Part shown: positions 7,401 to 14,252 of the stretch, piece by piece | Layout: each line of letters begins with the position of its first letter | Position numbering within the stretch: position 1 is the first letter of the stretch | Assembly: GCA_014360855.1 (NCBI GenBank) | Contig: JACIWP010000007.1 | Span: forward strand, 1-24,318 | DNA length: 24,318 bases | DNA from: Anaerolineae bacterium | GTDB lineage: Bacteria; Chloroflexota; Anaerolineae; JACIWP01 | Reading direction: 5' to 3' | Made by a program: the position numbers and the translations under genes | The notes under the pieces: model-generated | Told to the model about the DNA's origin: nothing | The model's database searches: none | Seen by the model: only the letters and a program-made list of their open reading frames with translations

Positions 7401-9671
7401 TTACTTGCTGGCGCCGGCCTTGGAGGCCAGCGGCTCGCCTTCCAGCGCCTCGTCGGCACCGTAGTCCGCCGGCCGCTTGCTCATGGAGATGGCCCAGGCG
7501 ATGACGGCCAGCAGGATGATCATGATGACCCACATCAGCGGCGGTGTGGTCTTGTAGCGCACCACGATGGGCGCGATGATGAGGCTGACCAGGTTGATGA
7601 CCTTGATGAGCGGGTTGAGGGCCGGACCGGAGGTGTCCTTCAACGGGTCACCCACCGTGTCGCCCACCACGCTGGCCTTATGCGCCTCGGAGCCTTTGCC
7701 GCCGTAGAGGCCGTCCTCGATGAGCTTCTTGGCGTTGTCCCAGGCACCGCCGGCGTTCGCCATGAAGACCGCCAGGAGCTGGCCGGAGAGGATGACGCCC
7801 ACCAGGAAGCTCCCTAAGGCCTCGGCCTTCAGCAGGAAGCCCACCACAATGGGGATGAGCACCACCAGGATGCCGACCGGGATCAGCTCACGCTGGGCAG
7901 CGCGGGTGGAGATTTCCACTGTGCGGGCATAGTCCGCCTTGACCTTGCCTTCCAGCACGCCGGGGATGCGGAACTGCCGGCGCACTTCCGCCACCATGCC
8001 GCCGGCGGCGCGCGCCACCGCCTTCACCAGCAGACTGCCGAACAGCACCGGCACCGCACCACCGATGAGCAAGCCAATGAACACGATCGGGCTGGCAATG
8101 TTGATGACATCGCCGAAGGTGGGGTCCACCAGCTTGATGTCGGTGAAGAAGGAGCCGAACAGCGAGACCGCGGCGATGACGGCCGAGCCGATGGCCACGC
8201 CCTTGGTGATGGCCTTGGTGGTGTTGCCGACGGCATCCAGATCGGTCATGATGCGGCGAGCCTTCTCGTCCATCTTGGCCATTTCGCCAATGCCGTTGGC
8301 ATTATCGGAGATGGGGCCGAAGGAGTCCATGGAGACCAGGTTGCCGGCGTGGGTCAGCCAGCCGATGCCGATGAGGGACACGCCGTACAGCACGTACTGC
8401 ACGCCCAGGGACTGGTAGGTGATGACCGAGACCAGGATGGCAGCGGCGATGGCCAGGATCGCCCAGACGCTGGACTCATAGCCCACCGCCAGACCGGTGA
8501 GAATGGTCGTAGCGGGGCCAAAGCGGGTGCTCTTGGCGATCTCCTGCACCGCCGACGACTCCTTGGCGGTGAACATGGCCGTCAGGCGGTTGACGATGAC
8601 GTTGAAGATGACGCCGGCGGAGACCATGATGGCCGGCCGCAGGTCATGCATGTAGAACCAGGAGAGCAGGGAAGAACTGACGATGGTGATGACCGAGGAG
8701 ACCTCGTAGGCGATCTCCATGCTGTGCCATGCGTCGCCCTTGGCCACCGTGCGCTCCCAAACGGGGACGGAGAAGGTACCGATCATGGAGCTGATGACGC
8801 CGATGGCGCGCACCATCAGCGGGAAGATGATCCAGTGCACATCGCCGGTGATGCGCATCAGCGCCAGACCCAGGATCAGGGCCGAGACGATGGTCACCTC
8901 GTAGGACTCGAAGATGTCGGCGGCCATGCCGGCGCAGTCCCCCACGTTGTCCCCCACCTGGTCTGCGATGGAGGCCGGGTTGCGGGGGTCATCCTCTTCC
9001 AGACCCTGTTCGACTTTGCCCACCAGGTCAGCACCCACATCCGCGGCTTTGGTATAGATGCCGCCGCCCACGCGCATGAACAGAGCCAGGAGGGTGCCGC
9101 CAAAGCCGAAGCCCAGCAGGGCGTCTGGCGCCGCCTTGCCAAAGATGATGAAGATGGTGGTGCCACCCAGCAGGCCCAGGCCGTCGGTCAGCATGCCTGT
9201 GATGGTGCCCGAGCGGTAGGCAATGCGCAGAGCATCACCAAAATCCCGCATGGAAGCCGCGGCCACGCGGATATTCCCCTCGATGGCCATGCGCATGCCC
9301 AACTGGCCTACCAGCAGGGAGAAGGTGGCGCCCAGAATGAAGGCCGCCGCACGCCCGATGGCGATGTAGAGATGGGCTTTGTCGCCGAACATCTCCCTGG
9401 CTTCGGGCGTCGGCTGGGCGATCCAGACGCTGGCGAAGAGGACGAAGACCAGCACGCCGATGAAGGGGAGAATGGTGCGCAACTGCCGGCCCAGATACGC
9501 CTCCGCCCCCTCCTTGATGGCGAGCCAGACCTTCTGCATGGCCTCTGTGCCCTTGTCGTTGGACAGGACGTCATTGCGCAGCCAGAGCGCGTACAGCAGG
9601 GATAGGATGGCAACGCCAATGACGCTCCAGACGCCTGCGAATTCCAAGGTGGTCAGATGTAGTTCATACAT
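7401..9671 (-). CDS. hppA: K+-independent H+-translocating membrane pyrophosphatase
   Basis: The protein (756 residues, about 16 membrane helices) couples PPi hydrolysis to ion pumping across the cytoplasmic membrane. All catalytic signatures are present: DVGADLVGKVE, the acidic EDDPRNPASIADQVGDNVGDCAGMAADIFESY, and near the C-terminus SVVGDTVGDPLKDTSGPALN. The cation-specificity segment reads GNTTKAITKG, with K486 and T489; in this family Lys at that site (instead of Ala) replaces the bound K+ and marks the K+-independent, proton-pumping class. The start at 9671 is preceded by AAGGAGGAG about 12 bases away and AGGGG immediately upstream. The C-terminal EGEPLASKAGASK is a non-conserved tail. 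The gene has its own promoter at 9738-9766, just behind a PPi-type phosphofructokinase gene. Confidence 0.97.
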   Translation of the reverse strand: MYELHLTTLEFAGVWSVIGVAILSLLYALWLRNDVLSNDKGTEAMQKVWLAIKEGAEAYLGRQLRTILPFIGVLVFVLFASVWIAQPTPEAREMFGDKAHLYIAIGRAAAFILGATFSLLVGQLGMRMAIEGNIRVAAASMRDFGDALRIAYRSGTITGMLTDGLGLLGGTTIFIIFGKAAPDALLGFGFGGTLLALFMRVGGGIYTKAADVGADLVGKVEQGLEEDDPRNPASIADQVGDNVGDCAGMAADIFESYEVTIVSALILGLALMRITGDVHWIIFPLMVRAIGVISSMIGTFSVPVWERTVAKGDAWHSMEIAYEVSSVITIVSSSLLSWFYMHDLRPAIMVSAGVIFNVIVNRLTAMFTAKESSAVQEIAKSTRFGPATTILTGLAVGYESSVWAILAIAAAILVSVITYQSLGVQYVLYGVSLIGIGWLTHAGNLVSMDSFGPISDNANGIGEMAKMDEKARRIMTDLDAVGNTTKAITKGVAIGSAVIAAVSLFGSFFTDIKLVDPTFGDVINIASPIVFIGLLIGGAVPVLFGSLLVKAVARAAGGMVAEVRRQFRIPGVLEGKVKADYARTVEISTRAAQRELIPVGILVVLIPIVVGFLLKAEALGSFLVGVILSGQLLAVFMANAGGAWDNAKKLIEDGLYGGKGSEAHKASVVGDTVGDPLKDTSGPALNPLIKVINLVSLIIAPIVVRYKTTPPLMWVIMIILLAVIAWAISMSKRPADYGADEALEGEPLASKAGASK

Positions 9672-9737
9672 ACCCCTTGATGCTCCTCCTTACGCATAAA
9701 TTTTGGACAACTGCAGGGCCGGCTGGCATTACAAGCC

Positions 9738-9766
9738 TGTATAATTATGATTTGCGGTTTACGCAA
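9738..9766 (-). promoter_or_regulatory. Predicted hppA promoter
   Basis: On the minus strand TTGCGT (9766-9761) and TATACA (9743-9738) are spaced by 17 bases. The start site would be near 9731, giving a leader of roughly 60 nt before hppA. It begins right after the phosphofructokinase stop, so hppA can be expressed separately. Confidence 0.5.
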
Positions 9767-9768
9767 AT
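9750..9768. repeat. Inverted repeat overlapping the hppA -35 region (possible operator)
   Basis: ATTTGCG (9750-9756) and CGCAAAT (9762-9768) are perfect 7-bp arms around a 5-base centre. The dyad covers the predicted -35 box of hppA and about half of the spacer, a classic position for a repressor. No regulator gene lies nearby, so the binding protein is unknown. Confidence 0.4.
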
Positions 9769-9772
9769 TCAC

Positions 9773-10993
9773 TCATGCTTCAGCCCAGGGCGGCAGGCCG
9801 GCCGGCACCGGATAGCGCCGCAGGAAGCCTACCGGCGGGAATGGATCGCCGATGAGCGGGCGGACATAGTCCAAAAAGGCCGGCGTGACGTCATGGTCAT
9901 TGGCATTCAGGTACGCATCCGGCAGCAAACGCTCGACGCCGGCGACCTTGTCCAGGTCCGCCAGGCCGGTGCGGCAGTGATAGGCCGGCCCCTCTTCCCG
10001 CTCCAGCGTGACCATCTTGCCGCTGATGTCCTGCAGTACGGCGCGCACCGCCTCCTGGCCGACGCGAAACGCTTCCTCCCGATCTACATGCGAAACCAGG
10101 GCCGAGGAGGAACGCTGCATGGTGTCCGGCTTCTCGAAGCGGGCTTTCAGCCGCAGTCGTTCCGACACTTTCTCCGCCAGGATAGCACTGACACCGCCCA
10201 GTTGTCGGTGACCGAAGGCATCCACCGCTTCCACCGCGGTTCCGAGCAGTTCCCCCTGCGGGTTGCGTACCCCCTCCGATAAGGCAACCACCGCATAGCC
10301 GTACTGCCGGTAAACTGTTTCCACGTCTTCGAGGAATTGCTCCAGGGTGACGGGGCGCTCCGGGACATAGATGAGATGAGGAGCGCCGTCCGGCGTGCTC
10401 TCACGCGCCAGGGCGGCGGAGGCGGTCAGCCAGCCGGCATGCCGGCCCATGATCTCCACGATCTTGACCGGCGTGGACAGCTTCCCCGACCAACTGTCAA
10501 TACAGGTATCGCGCACGGTAACTGCTACGAAACGGGCGGCACTGCCGTAGCCCGGACAGTGGTCCGTGTACGCCAGGTCATTGTCCACGGTCTTCGGCAC
10601 GCCCACCACCAGCAGTTCATAGCCGCTATGTTCCGCCAATCGCGACAGCTTGTACGCGGAGTCCATGGAATCGTTGCCACCGATGAGGCAGAGGTAATGC
10701 ACGTCGTGGGCTTTGAGCACGGCCAGGATGCGGTCGTAATGGGCATCGGTGAGCTTCAGCCGGCTGGTGCCCAGTGCCGCGCCCGGCGTTTGCAGTACCA
10801 GCTTCCAGACGGCCGGCTCCTCCTGAGTCAGGTCCACCAAGGTCTCGCGCAGGATGCCCAGCGTCCCATCGAGCGCGCCGAGGACGCGGTCAAAGCGCCC
10901 GGACTCGATGGCAGTCTGCACGACGCCGGCCAGGCTGGCGTTGATGACCGCTGTGGGGCCTCCTGACTGTGCTACCAGCAGATTACCCGCCAT
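9773..10993 (-). CDS. pfp: Pyrophosphate-dependent 6-phosphofructokinase
   Basis: The 406-residue protein is a group A phosphofructokinase. Two residues decide the phosphoryl donor. The GGDG loop of ATP enzymes is GGND here (G105-D108), placing Asp where E. coli PfkA has Gly104. PGTIDND is PKTVDND (133-139), placing Lys where PfkA has Gly124. This Asp/Lys pair is the established marker of PPi-dependent, reversible enzymes. The catalytic Asp is D137, and the substrate-binding MGRHAGW motif is at 182-188. The start at 10993 follows GGGGAG. The gene sits 67 nt behind apgM and 101 nt ahead of hppA, which also uses PPi. The enzyme can therefore run in glycolysis with PPi or in gluconeogenesis making PPi. 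Annotation as pfkA would be acceptable for the fold but misleading for the donor. Confidence 0.92.
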   Translation of the reverse strand: MAGNLLVAQSGGPTAVINASLAGVVQTAIESGRFDRVLGALDGTLGILRETLVDLTQEEPAVWKLVLQTPGAALGTSRLKLTDAHYDRILAVLKAHDVHYLCLIGGNDSMDSAYKLSRLAEHSGYELLVVGVPKTVDNDLAYTDHCPGYGSAARFVAVTVRDTCIDSWSGKLSTPVKIVEIMGRHAGWLTASAALARESTPDGAPHLIYVPERPVTLEQFLEDVETVYRQYGYAVVALSEGVRNPQGELLGTAVEAVDAFGHRQLGGVSAILAEKVSERLRLKARFEKPDTMQRSSSALVSHVDREEAFRVGQEAVRAVLQDISGKMVTLEREEGPAYHCRTGLADLDKVAGVERLLPDAYLNANDHDVTPAFLDYVRPLIGDPFPPVGFLRRYPVPAGLPPWAEA

Positions 10994-11060
10994 ACGGGTT
11001 GCTCCCCGCCCTGCGCATCAGGCAGAGCCAAGTGACACATTAATTGTACGCATCCGCTTC

Positions 11061-12269
11061 TTACGCTCCAAATTTCGTCAGACGGCCGGCGTTGGCCAGC
11101 GCCAGGGGCATCAGGTCCGTGGCAGGAAATACGCCCAGCCCACCCTGGGAGCAGGCCGTTTCCCCGAACTCGCGCACGGCGTCCGCCCGACAAACCCGCG
11201 ACCAGAGGATCGTCGGGACGGGATGCCAGCTATGGCTCCGAAGGAGCGCCGGCGTGGAATGGTCCCCGGTGATGATAACCACATCCGGGTTCAGGGCCAT
11301 GATATCGGGTATCAGGGTATCCACATGTTCGATAATCTCGACTTTGCGCTGGAAATCGCCGTCCTCGCCGGCGCTGTCGGTCTTCTTCACATGCACGTAG
11401 AAGAAGTCGAAATCGGCCCAATGCCGGCGCAGAGCGGCAACCTCATCCTCCAGGGTCTCCCCGCCGACTTCGAGCACCGTCATGCCGACCAGCCGGCTGA
11501 CGCCGCGGTACATGGGATAGGTGGCGATGGCGGCGGCGCGCAGTCCATAGACCTCGGACATGGGCGGCAGGCCGGGGTTTTTGGCCAGGCCGCGCAGGGT
11601 GAGCATGTTGGCCGGCCTCTCGCCGGCCAGGATTTTCGCCGCCTCCGCGATCCAGGTGTTCAGCAGTTGGGCCGTGCGCTCGGCGTCCGGGCTGAGCGCC
11701 GTCACCGGCAGGGGCTTCTTGCCCACCTGCTGGGGGTCGGTCTCGGTCAATTTGTCCGACAATCCCTTGCCCCGCAGGACCAGCACGAAGCGGTAATCCT
11801 TGACCGGCTCGACGAAGACCTCGACGTCGGGGAGCCGGATCGCTCGCAGTTTTTCCACCAGTTCGGCGCATTTCTCGGTAGGAATGCGGCCGGCGCGCCG
11901 GTCCGTGATGCGCCCCTCTTCATCCACCGTGCAGAAGTTGCCGCGCGCCGCCAGGTCGTCCGGGCCCAGCTCGAAGCCGATGCCCAGCGCCTCCAGCACG
12001 CCGCGCCCGATCTCGTAGCGGAAGGGGTCATAGCCAAACAGGGCCAGGTGGGACGGGCCGCTACCGGGGGTGATGCCGGCGGCCACCGGGACGCTGAGGC
12101 CGCAGATGCCCTCGCTGGCCAGCCGGTCCATGTTCGGCGTGCGGGCGGTCTCCAGCTCGGTCTTTCCGCCGGCCTGGAGCGGAAGGCCTCCCAGCCCATC
12201 CATCACCAGCATGACGATCTTCGTTTCCGCCGGGACATGCAGTTCCCGCAGTACCTCAAAACTCACCAT
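11061..12269 (-). CDS. apgM: 2,3-bisphosphoglycerate-independent phosphoglycerate mutase, ApgM type
   Basis: ApgM interconverts 3- and 2-phosphoglycerate in lower glycolysis and belongs to the alkaline-phosphatase superfamily; this branch is typical of archaea and some bacteria. The 402-residue protein has the metal site MDGLGGLP (D24), then TPNMDRLASEG. The phosphorylated-Ser region is GSGPSHLALFGYDP, and the C-terminal metal ligands lie in VHVKKTDSAGEDGD and TGDHSTP. I chose ATG 12269, with GAGGAG nine bases upstream. An in-frame ATG at 12335 adds 22 residues of unrelated composition and would begin inside the terminator of the upstream gene. It leads the run of PPi-linked carbon genes and probably shares a transcript with pfp. 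Confidence 0.93.
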   Translation of the reverse strand: MVSFEVLRELHVPAETKIVMLVMDGLGGLPLQAGGKTELETARTPNMDRLASEGICGLSVPVAAGITPGSGPSHLALFGYDPFRYEIGRGVLEALGIGFELGPDDLAARGNFCTVDEEGRITDRRAGRIPTEKCAELVEKLRAIRLPDVEVFVEPVKDYRFVLVLRGKGLSDKLTETDPQQVGKKPLPVTALSPDAERTAQLLNTWIAEAAKILAGERPANMLTLRGLAKNPGLPPMSEVYGLRAAAIATYPMYRGVSRLVGMTVLEVGGETLEDEVAALRRHWADFDFFYVHVKKTDSAGEDGDFQRKVEIIEHVDTLIPDIMALNPDVVIITGDHSTPALLRSHSWHPVPTILWSRVCRADAVREFGETACSQGGLGVFPATDLMPLALANAGRLTKFGA

Positions 12270-12321
12270 AGCGTGTGCTCCTCGATGCAGTCCGCAGTTT
12301 GTCAGTCTGGCCGCGCGTAAG

Positions 12322-12359
12322 AAGGGGCAAATCATACGCCGCCGTACGATTTGCCCCTT
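12322..12359 (-). terminator. Strong stem-loop downstream of the ABC ATPase gene
   Basis: A 17-bp stem, AAGGGGCAAATCATACG (12322-12338) with CGTACGATTTGCCCCTT (12343-12359), has a single A/C mismatch and a 4-base loop. On the minus strand it is followed by CTTACG, so the U-tract is short. Its placement 58 nt after the ABC gene stop and before apgM makes it the likely end of the ABC transcript. Confidence 0.7.
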
Positions 12360-12416
12360 TGCGTCAGTTCACGTCGTTGTTGCGGAAAACCTGGAGAACG
12401 GCAAGCTGTGACCGCC

Positions 12417-13517
12417 TTAGCGGATAGCGCGTTCGGTCTGCGGGTCGAAGAAGTGGGCGTTGTGCATGTTGACCACTAGTTCGACCTGGTCGCCGGCGCG
12501 GGCCGGGGTGCGCGGGTCCACGCGGGCGATGAAGCTCCGCTTGCCGGTCAGCAGGTACAGGAAAATCTCGTTGCCCATCAGCTCGGTGACGTCCACGTCG
12601 GCCTTCATGCTCGCTTCAAAGATGCCGGGCGGGATGTAGGGCTTGGCGAAGATGTCCTCGGGCCGGATGCCGAAGATAACCTCCTTGCCCTTGTACGGCC
12701 GCAGGGCATTGGCCTTTTCTTCCGGGATAGGCAGACGGTAGGTGCCGCCGTCCACGAACAGCTTGCCGTCCACATCGACGATGGTGGCGTCGAAGAAGTT
12801 CATGGAGGGGCTACCGATGAAGCCGGCCACGAAGACGTTGTCCGGGGCCTCGTACAGGCGCTGGGGGGTATCCACCTGTTGGAGGATACCATCCCGCATC
12901 ACCGCGATGCGGGTGCCCATGGTCATGGCCTCGACCTGGTCATGGGTGACGTAGATGAAGGTGGTGCCGAGGCGCTGATGCAGTTTGGAAAGCTCGGCGC
13001 GGGTCTGGACGCGCAGTTTGGCATCCAGGTTGGAGAGGGGCTCGTCCAGCAGGAAGACCGCCGGCTCCCGCACAATGGCGCGGCCCAGCGCCACACGCTG
13101 CCGCTGGCCGCCGGAAAGCTGTTTGGGCTTGCGATCGAGCAGGTTTTCGATGCCCAGCATGGCGGCGGCCTCTTTCACCCGCCGGTCAATCTCCGCCTTG
13201 GGGACCTTGCGCAGTTTCAGGCCGAAGGCCATGTTGTCGTACACGCTCATGTGCGGATAGAGCGCGTAGCTCTGGAAGACCATGGCGATGTTGCGGTCCT
13301 TGGGCGGGACGTCATTGACCACGCGGTCGCCGATGAGGATGTTGCCGGAGGTGATTTCCTCCAGGCCGGCCAGCAGGCGCAGAGATGTCGTCTTCCCACA
13401 GCCAGAAGGGCCGACAAAGACGAGAAACTCCCCGTCCTCGATATGGACACACAGGTCATTAACCGCTATCACGTCGCCGAAGCGCTTGGTCACATGATCA
13501 TACGTGACACTGGCCAT
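12417..13517 (-). CDS. ugpC: ABC sugar-transporter ATPase, UgpC/MalK/MsmX type
   Basis: The 366-residue protein powers import by a carbohydrate or glycerol-phosphate ABC permease. The nucleotide-binding domain shows Walker A GPSGCGKTT (36-44), Q-loop VFQSYALYPHMSV, signature LSGGQRQRVALGRA (134-147), Walker B VFLLDEP (154-160), the D-loop SNLDAKLR and the switch His in VTHDQ. The C-terminal third is the TOBE-type regulatory domain (IFGIRPEDI, then a beta-rich end) of the MalK group. No permease or binding-protein genes are adjacent, so it may be a shared ATPase serving several importers, as MsmX does in Firmicutes. It starts at ATG 13517 after GGAGA. The gene symbol denotes the family, not a proven substrate. 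Confidence 0.92.
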   Translation of the reverse strand: MASVTYDHVTKRFGDVIAVNDLCVHIEDGEFLVFVGPSGCGKTTSLRLLAGLEEITSGNILIGDRVVNDVPPKDRNIAMVFQSYALYPHMSVYDNMAFGLKLRKVPKAEIDRRVKEAAAMLGIENLLDRKPKQLSGGQRQRVALGRAIVREPAVFLLDEPLSNLDAKLRVQTRAELSKLHQRLGTTFIYVTHDQVEAMTMGTRIAVMRDGILQQVDTPQRLYEAPDNVFVAGFIGSPSMNFFDATIVDVDGKLFVDGGTYRLPIPEEKANALRPYKGKEVIFGIRPEDIFAKPYIPPGIFEASMKADVDVTELMGNEIFLYLLTGKRSFIARVDPRTPARAGDQVELVVNMHNAHFFDPQTERAIR

Positions 13518-13732
13518 CTGTCACATTCTCCGTTTGATAGTATTTGTAAGATGCAAAAATACGGCGCGCCAGTCCATTCTGGGGATTTTCGCTCGGGGAC
13601 AGAACTGTTCGGTCAGCTAACGCCGGCGCTGCGCGCCCTCTGCCGGCGAGCCGGGCATACGCCAAAACCGCTCCCCAGAGCGCCCACCCAATTCCATCGT
13701 GGATGATAGACGTGACGATTTTGTCCCGCGGG

Positions 13733-13806
13733 CTGATCGCCGAACAGGGCAGGAAGCTGGAGCCGTGGAGGCAGAGATGCAGGGCCAATGGGTCGGACGC
13801 GATCAG
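13733..13806 (-). repeat. Inverted repeat in the ATPase leader (possible structured RNA)
   Basis: CTGATCGC (13733-13740) and GCGATCAG (13799-13806) are perfect 8-bp arms 58 bases apart. CGA/TCG beside each arm on the inner side could add pairs past a short mismatch. In the leftward transcript this would close a multi-branched domain just after the strong Shine-Dalgarno-like element. Confidence 0.35.
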
Positions 13807-13867
13807 GCCCCTTTCGGCTGCACCTCCTTTCTGGTGATGAAAAGCACGAACCGCTACCAGCATTCCT

Positions 13868-13896
13868 ATTATAACATATTTCGGCGGATGCGCCAA
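13868..13896 (-). promoter_or_regulatory. Leftward promoter, probably for the ABC ATPase
   Basis: On the minus strand TTGGCG (13896-13891) and a consensus TATAAT (13873-13868) have the ideal 17-base spacing. The start site would fall near 13861, about 345 nt before the ATPase start codon, which is an unusually long leader. Confidence 0.65.
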
Positions 13897-13950
13897 ACGG
13901 AGCGCGAGGCGCGGGGACACAACGGCGCGGCGGAGAGTAACCGATATTAC

Positions 13951-13980
13951 TTGACAGTTTTGCTAAACAAGGTGTATACT
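13951..13980 (+). promoter_or_regulatory. Promoter of the copper operon
   Basis: A consensus TTGACA (13951-13956) and TATACT (13975-13980) lie 18 bases apart. The spacer contains a small dyad, GTTT-N4-AAAC (13957-13968). Copper-inducible promoters often have lengthened spacers or spacer operators, so this could be the regulator's site. The leader to the copZ-like start is about 40 nt. Confidence 0.7.
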
Positions 13981-14025
13981 ATGTTGGCCGGCAAAAATCG
14001 GCATATCAACAAATGGAGGTGCATC

Positions 14026-14229
14026 ATGGCGGAGGTCACGTTGAAGGTCCCCAATATCAGTTGTCACCACTGCATCATGACCATCACGCGCGAGCTGAAG
14101 CAGTTGCCGGCCGTGCGCAAGGTCGAAGGAAACGTGGAGACCAAAGAGATACGGGTTGAGTTCGAGGGGGAGGCCCTCGACACCATCAAGCAGACGTTGG
14201 CGGAGATCGGCTATCCGGCGGAGGGGTGA
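14026..14229 (+). CDS. copZ: CopZ-like heavy-metal-associated (HMA) copper chaperone
   Basis: This single-domain HMA protein has 67 residues. The metal site is NISCHHC, i.e. CxxC with two histidines between the cysteines, in place of the common GMTCxxC loop. The rest follows the ferredoxin-like fold: a helix after the site, an EGNVETKEIRVEF strand pair and the final IGYPAEG. It should bind Cu(I) in the cytoplasm and pass it to CopA, whose gene starts 23 nt downstream. ATG 14026 has GGAGGTG six bases upstream. The frame is open for another 109 codons upstream, but that stretch contains the promoter and is not conserved-looking. The CHHC site could alternatively favour Zn or another metal; the CopA neighbour argues for copper. 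Confidence 0.88.
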   Translation: MAEVTLKVPNISCHHCIMTITRELKQLPAVRKVEGNVETKEIRVEFEGEALDTIKQTLAEIGYPAEG

Positions 14230-14252
14230 TCTCCGTCACAAGGGGAATGCCC

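Larger units (their letters stand above)
13518..14025. other. Divergent intergenic region, no confident gene
   Basis: This 508-base gap separates the leftward ABC ATPase from the rightward copper genes. It holds a good leftward promoter (13868-13896), a rightward promoter (13951-13980) and a long stretch (13518-13860) that would be the ATPase leader. That stretch contains an 8-bp inverted repeat, a perfect Shine-Dalgarno sequence (AAAGGAGGTG on the minus strand, around 13823-13832) without a properly spaced start codon, and a frame of about 121 codons from 13863 to 13498 that overlaps the ATPase start and resembles no family I know. Confidence 0.6.

Noticed and set aside
8349..9605. Plus-strand open frame of 418 codons opposite hppA
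   Set aside because: Its Asp/Gly/His-rich sequence is the complement of hppA membrane-helix codons; no domain is recognisable.
10854..12320. Plus-strand open frame of 488 codons opposite apgM
   Set aside because: It is antisense to a gene with intact metal-site motifs and has no ribosome-binding site or domain.
13815..13835. Resemblance to the 3' end of 16S rRNA (CACCTCCTTTCT on the plus strand)
   Set aside because: Only the anti-Shine-Dalgarno core matches; neighbouring 16S sequence is absent, so it is simply a Shine-Dalgarno-like string on the other strand.
13498..13863. Possible 121-residue protein upstream of the ABC ATPase
   Set aside because: It starts only 4 bases after the -10 box, overlaps the ATPase start, and has no family resemblance; kept only as part of the leader finding.
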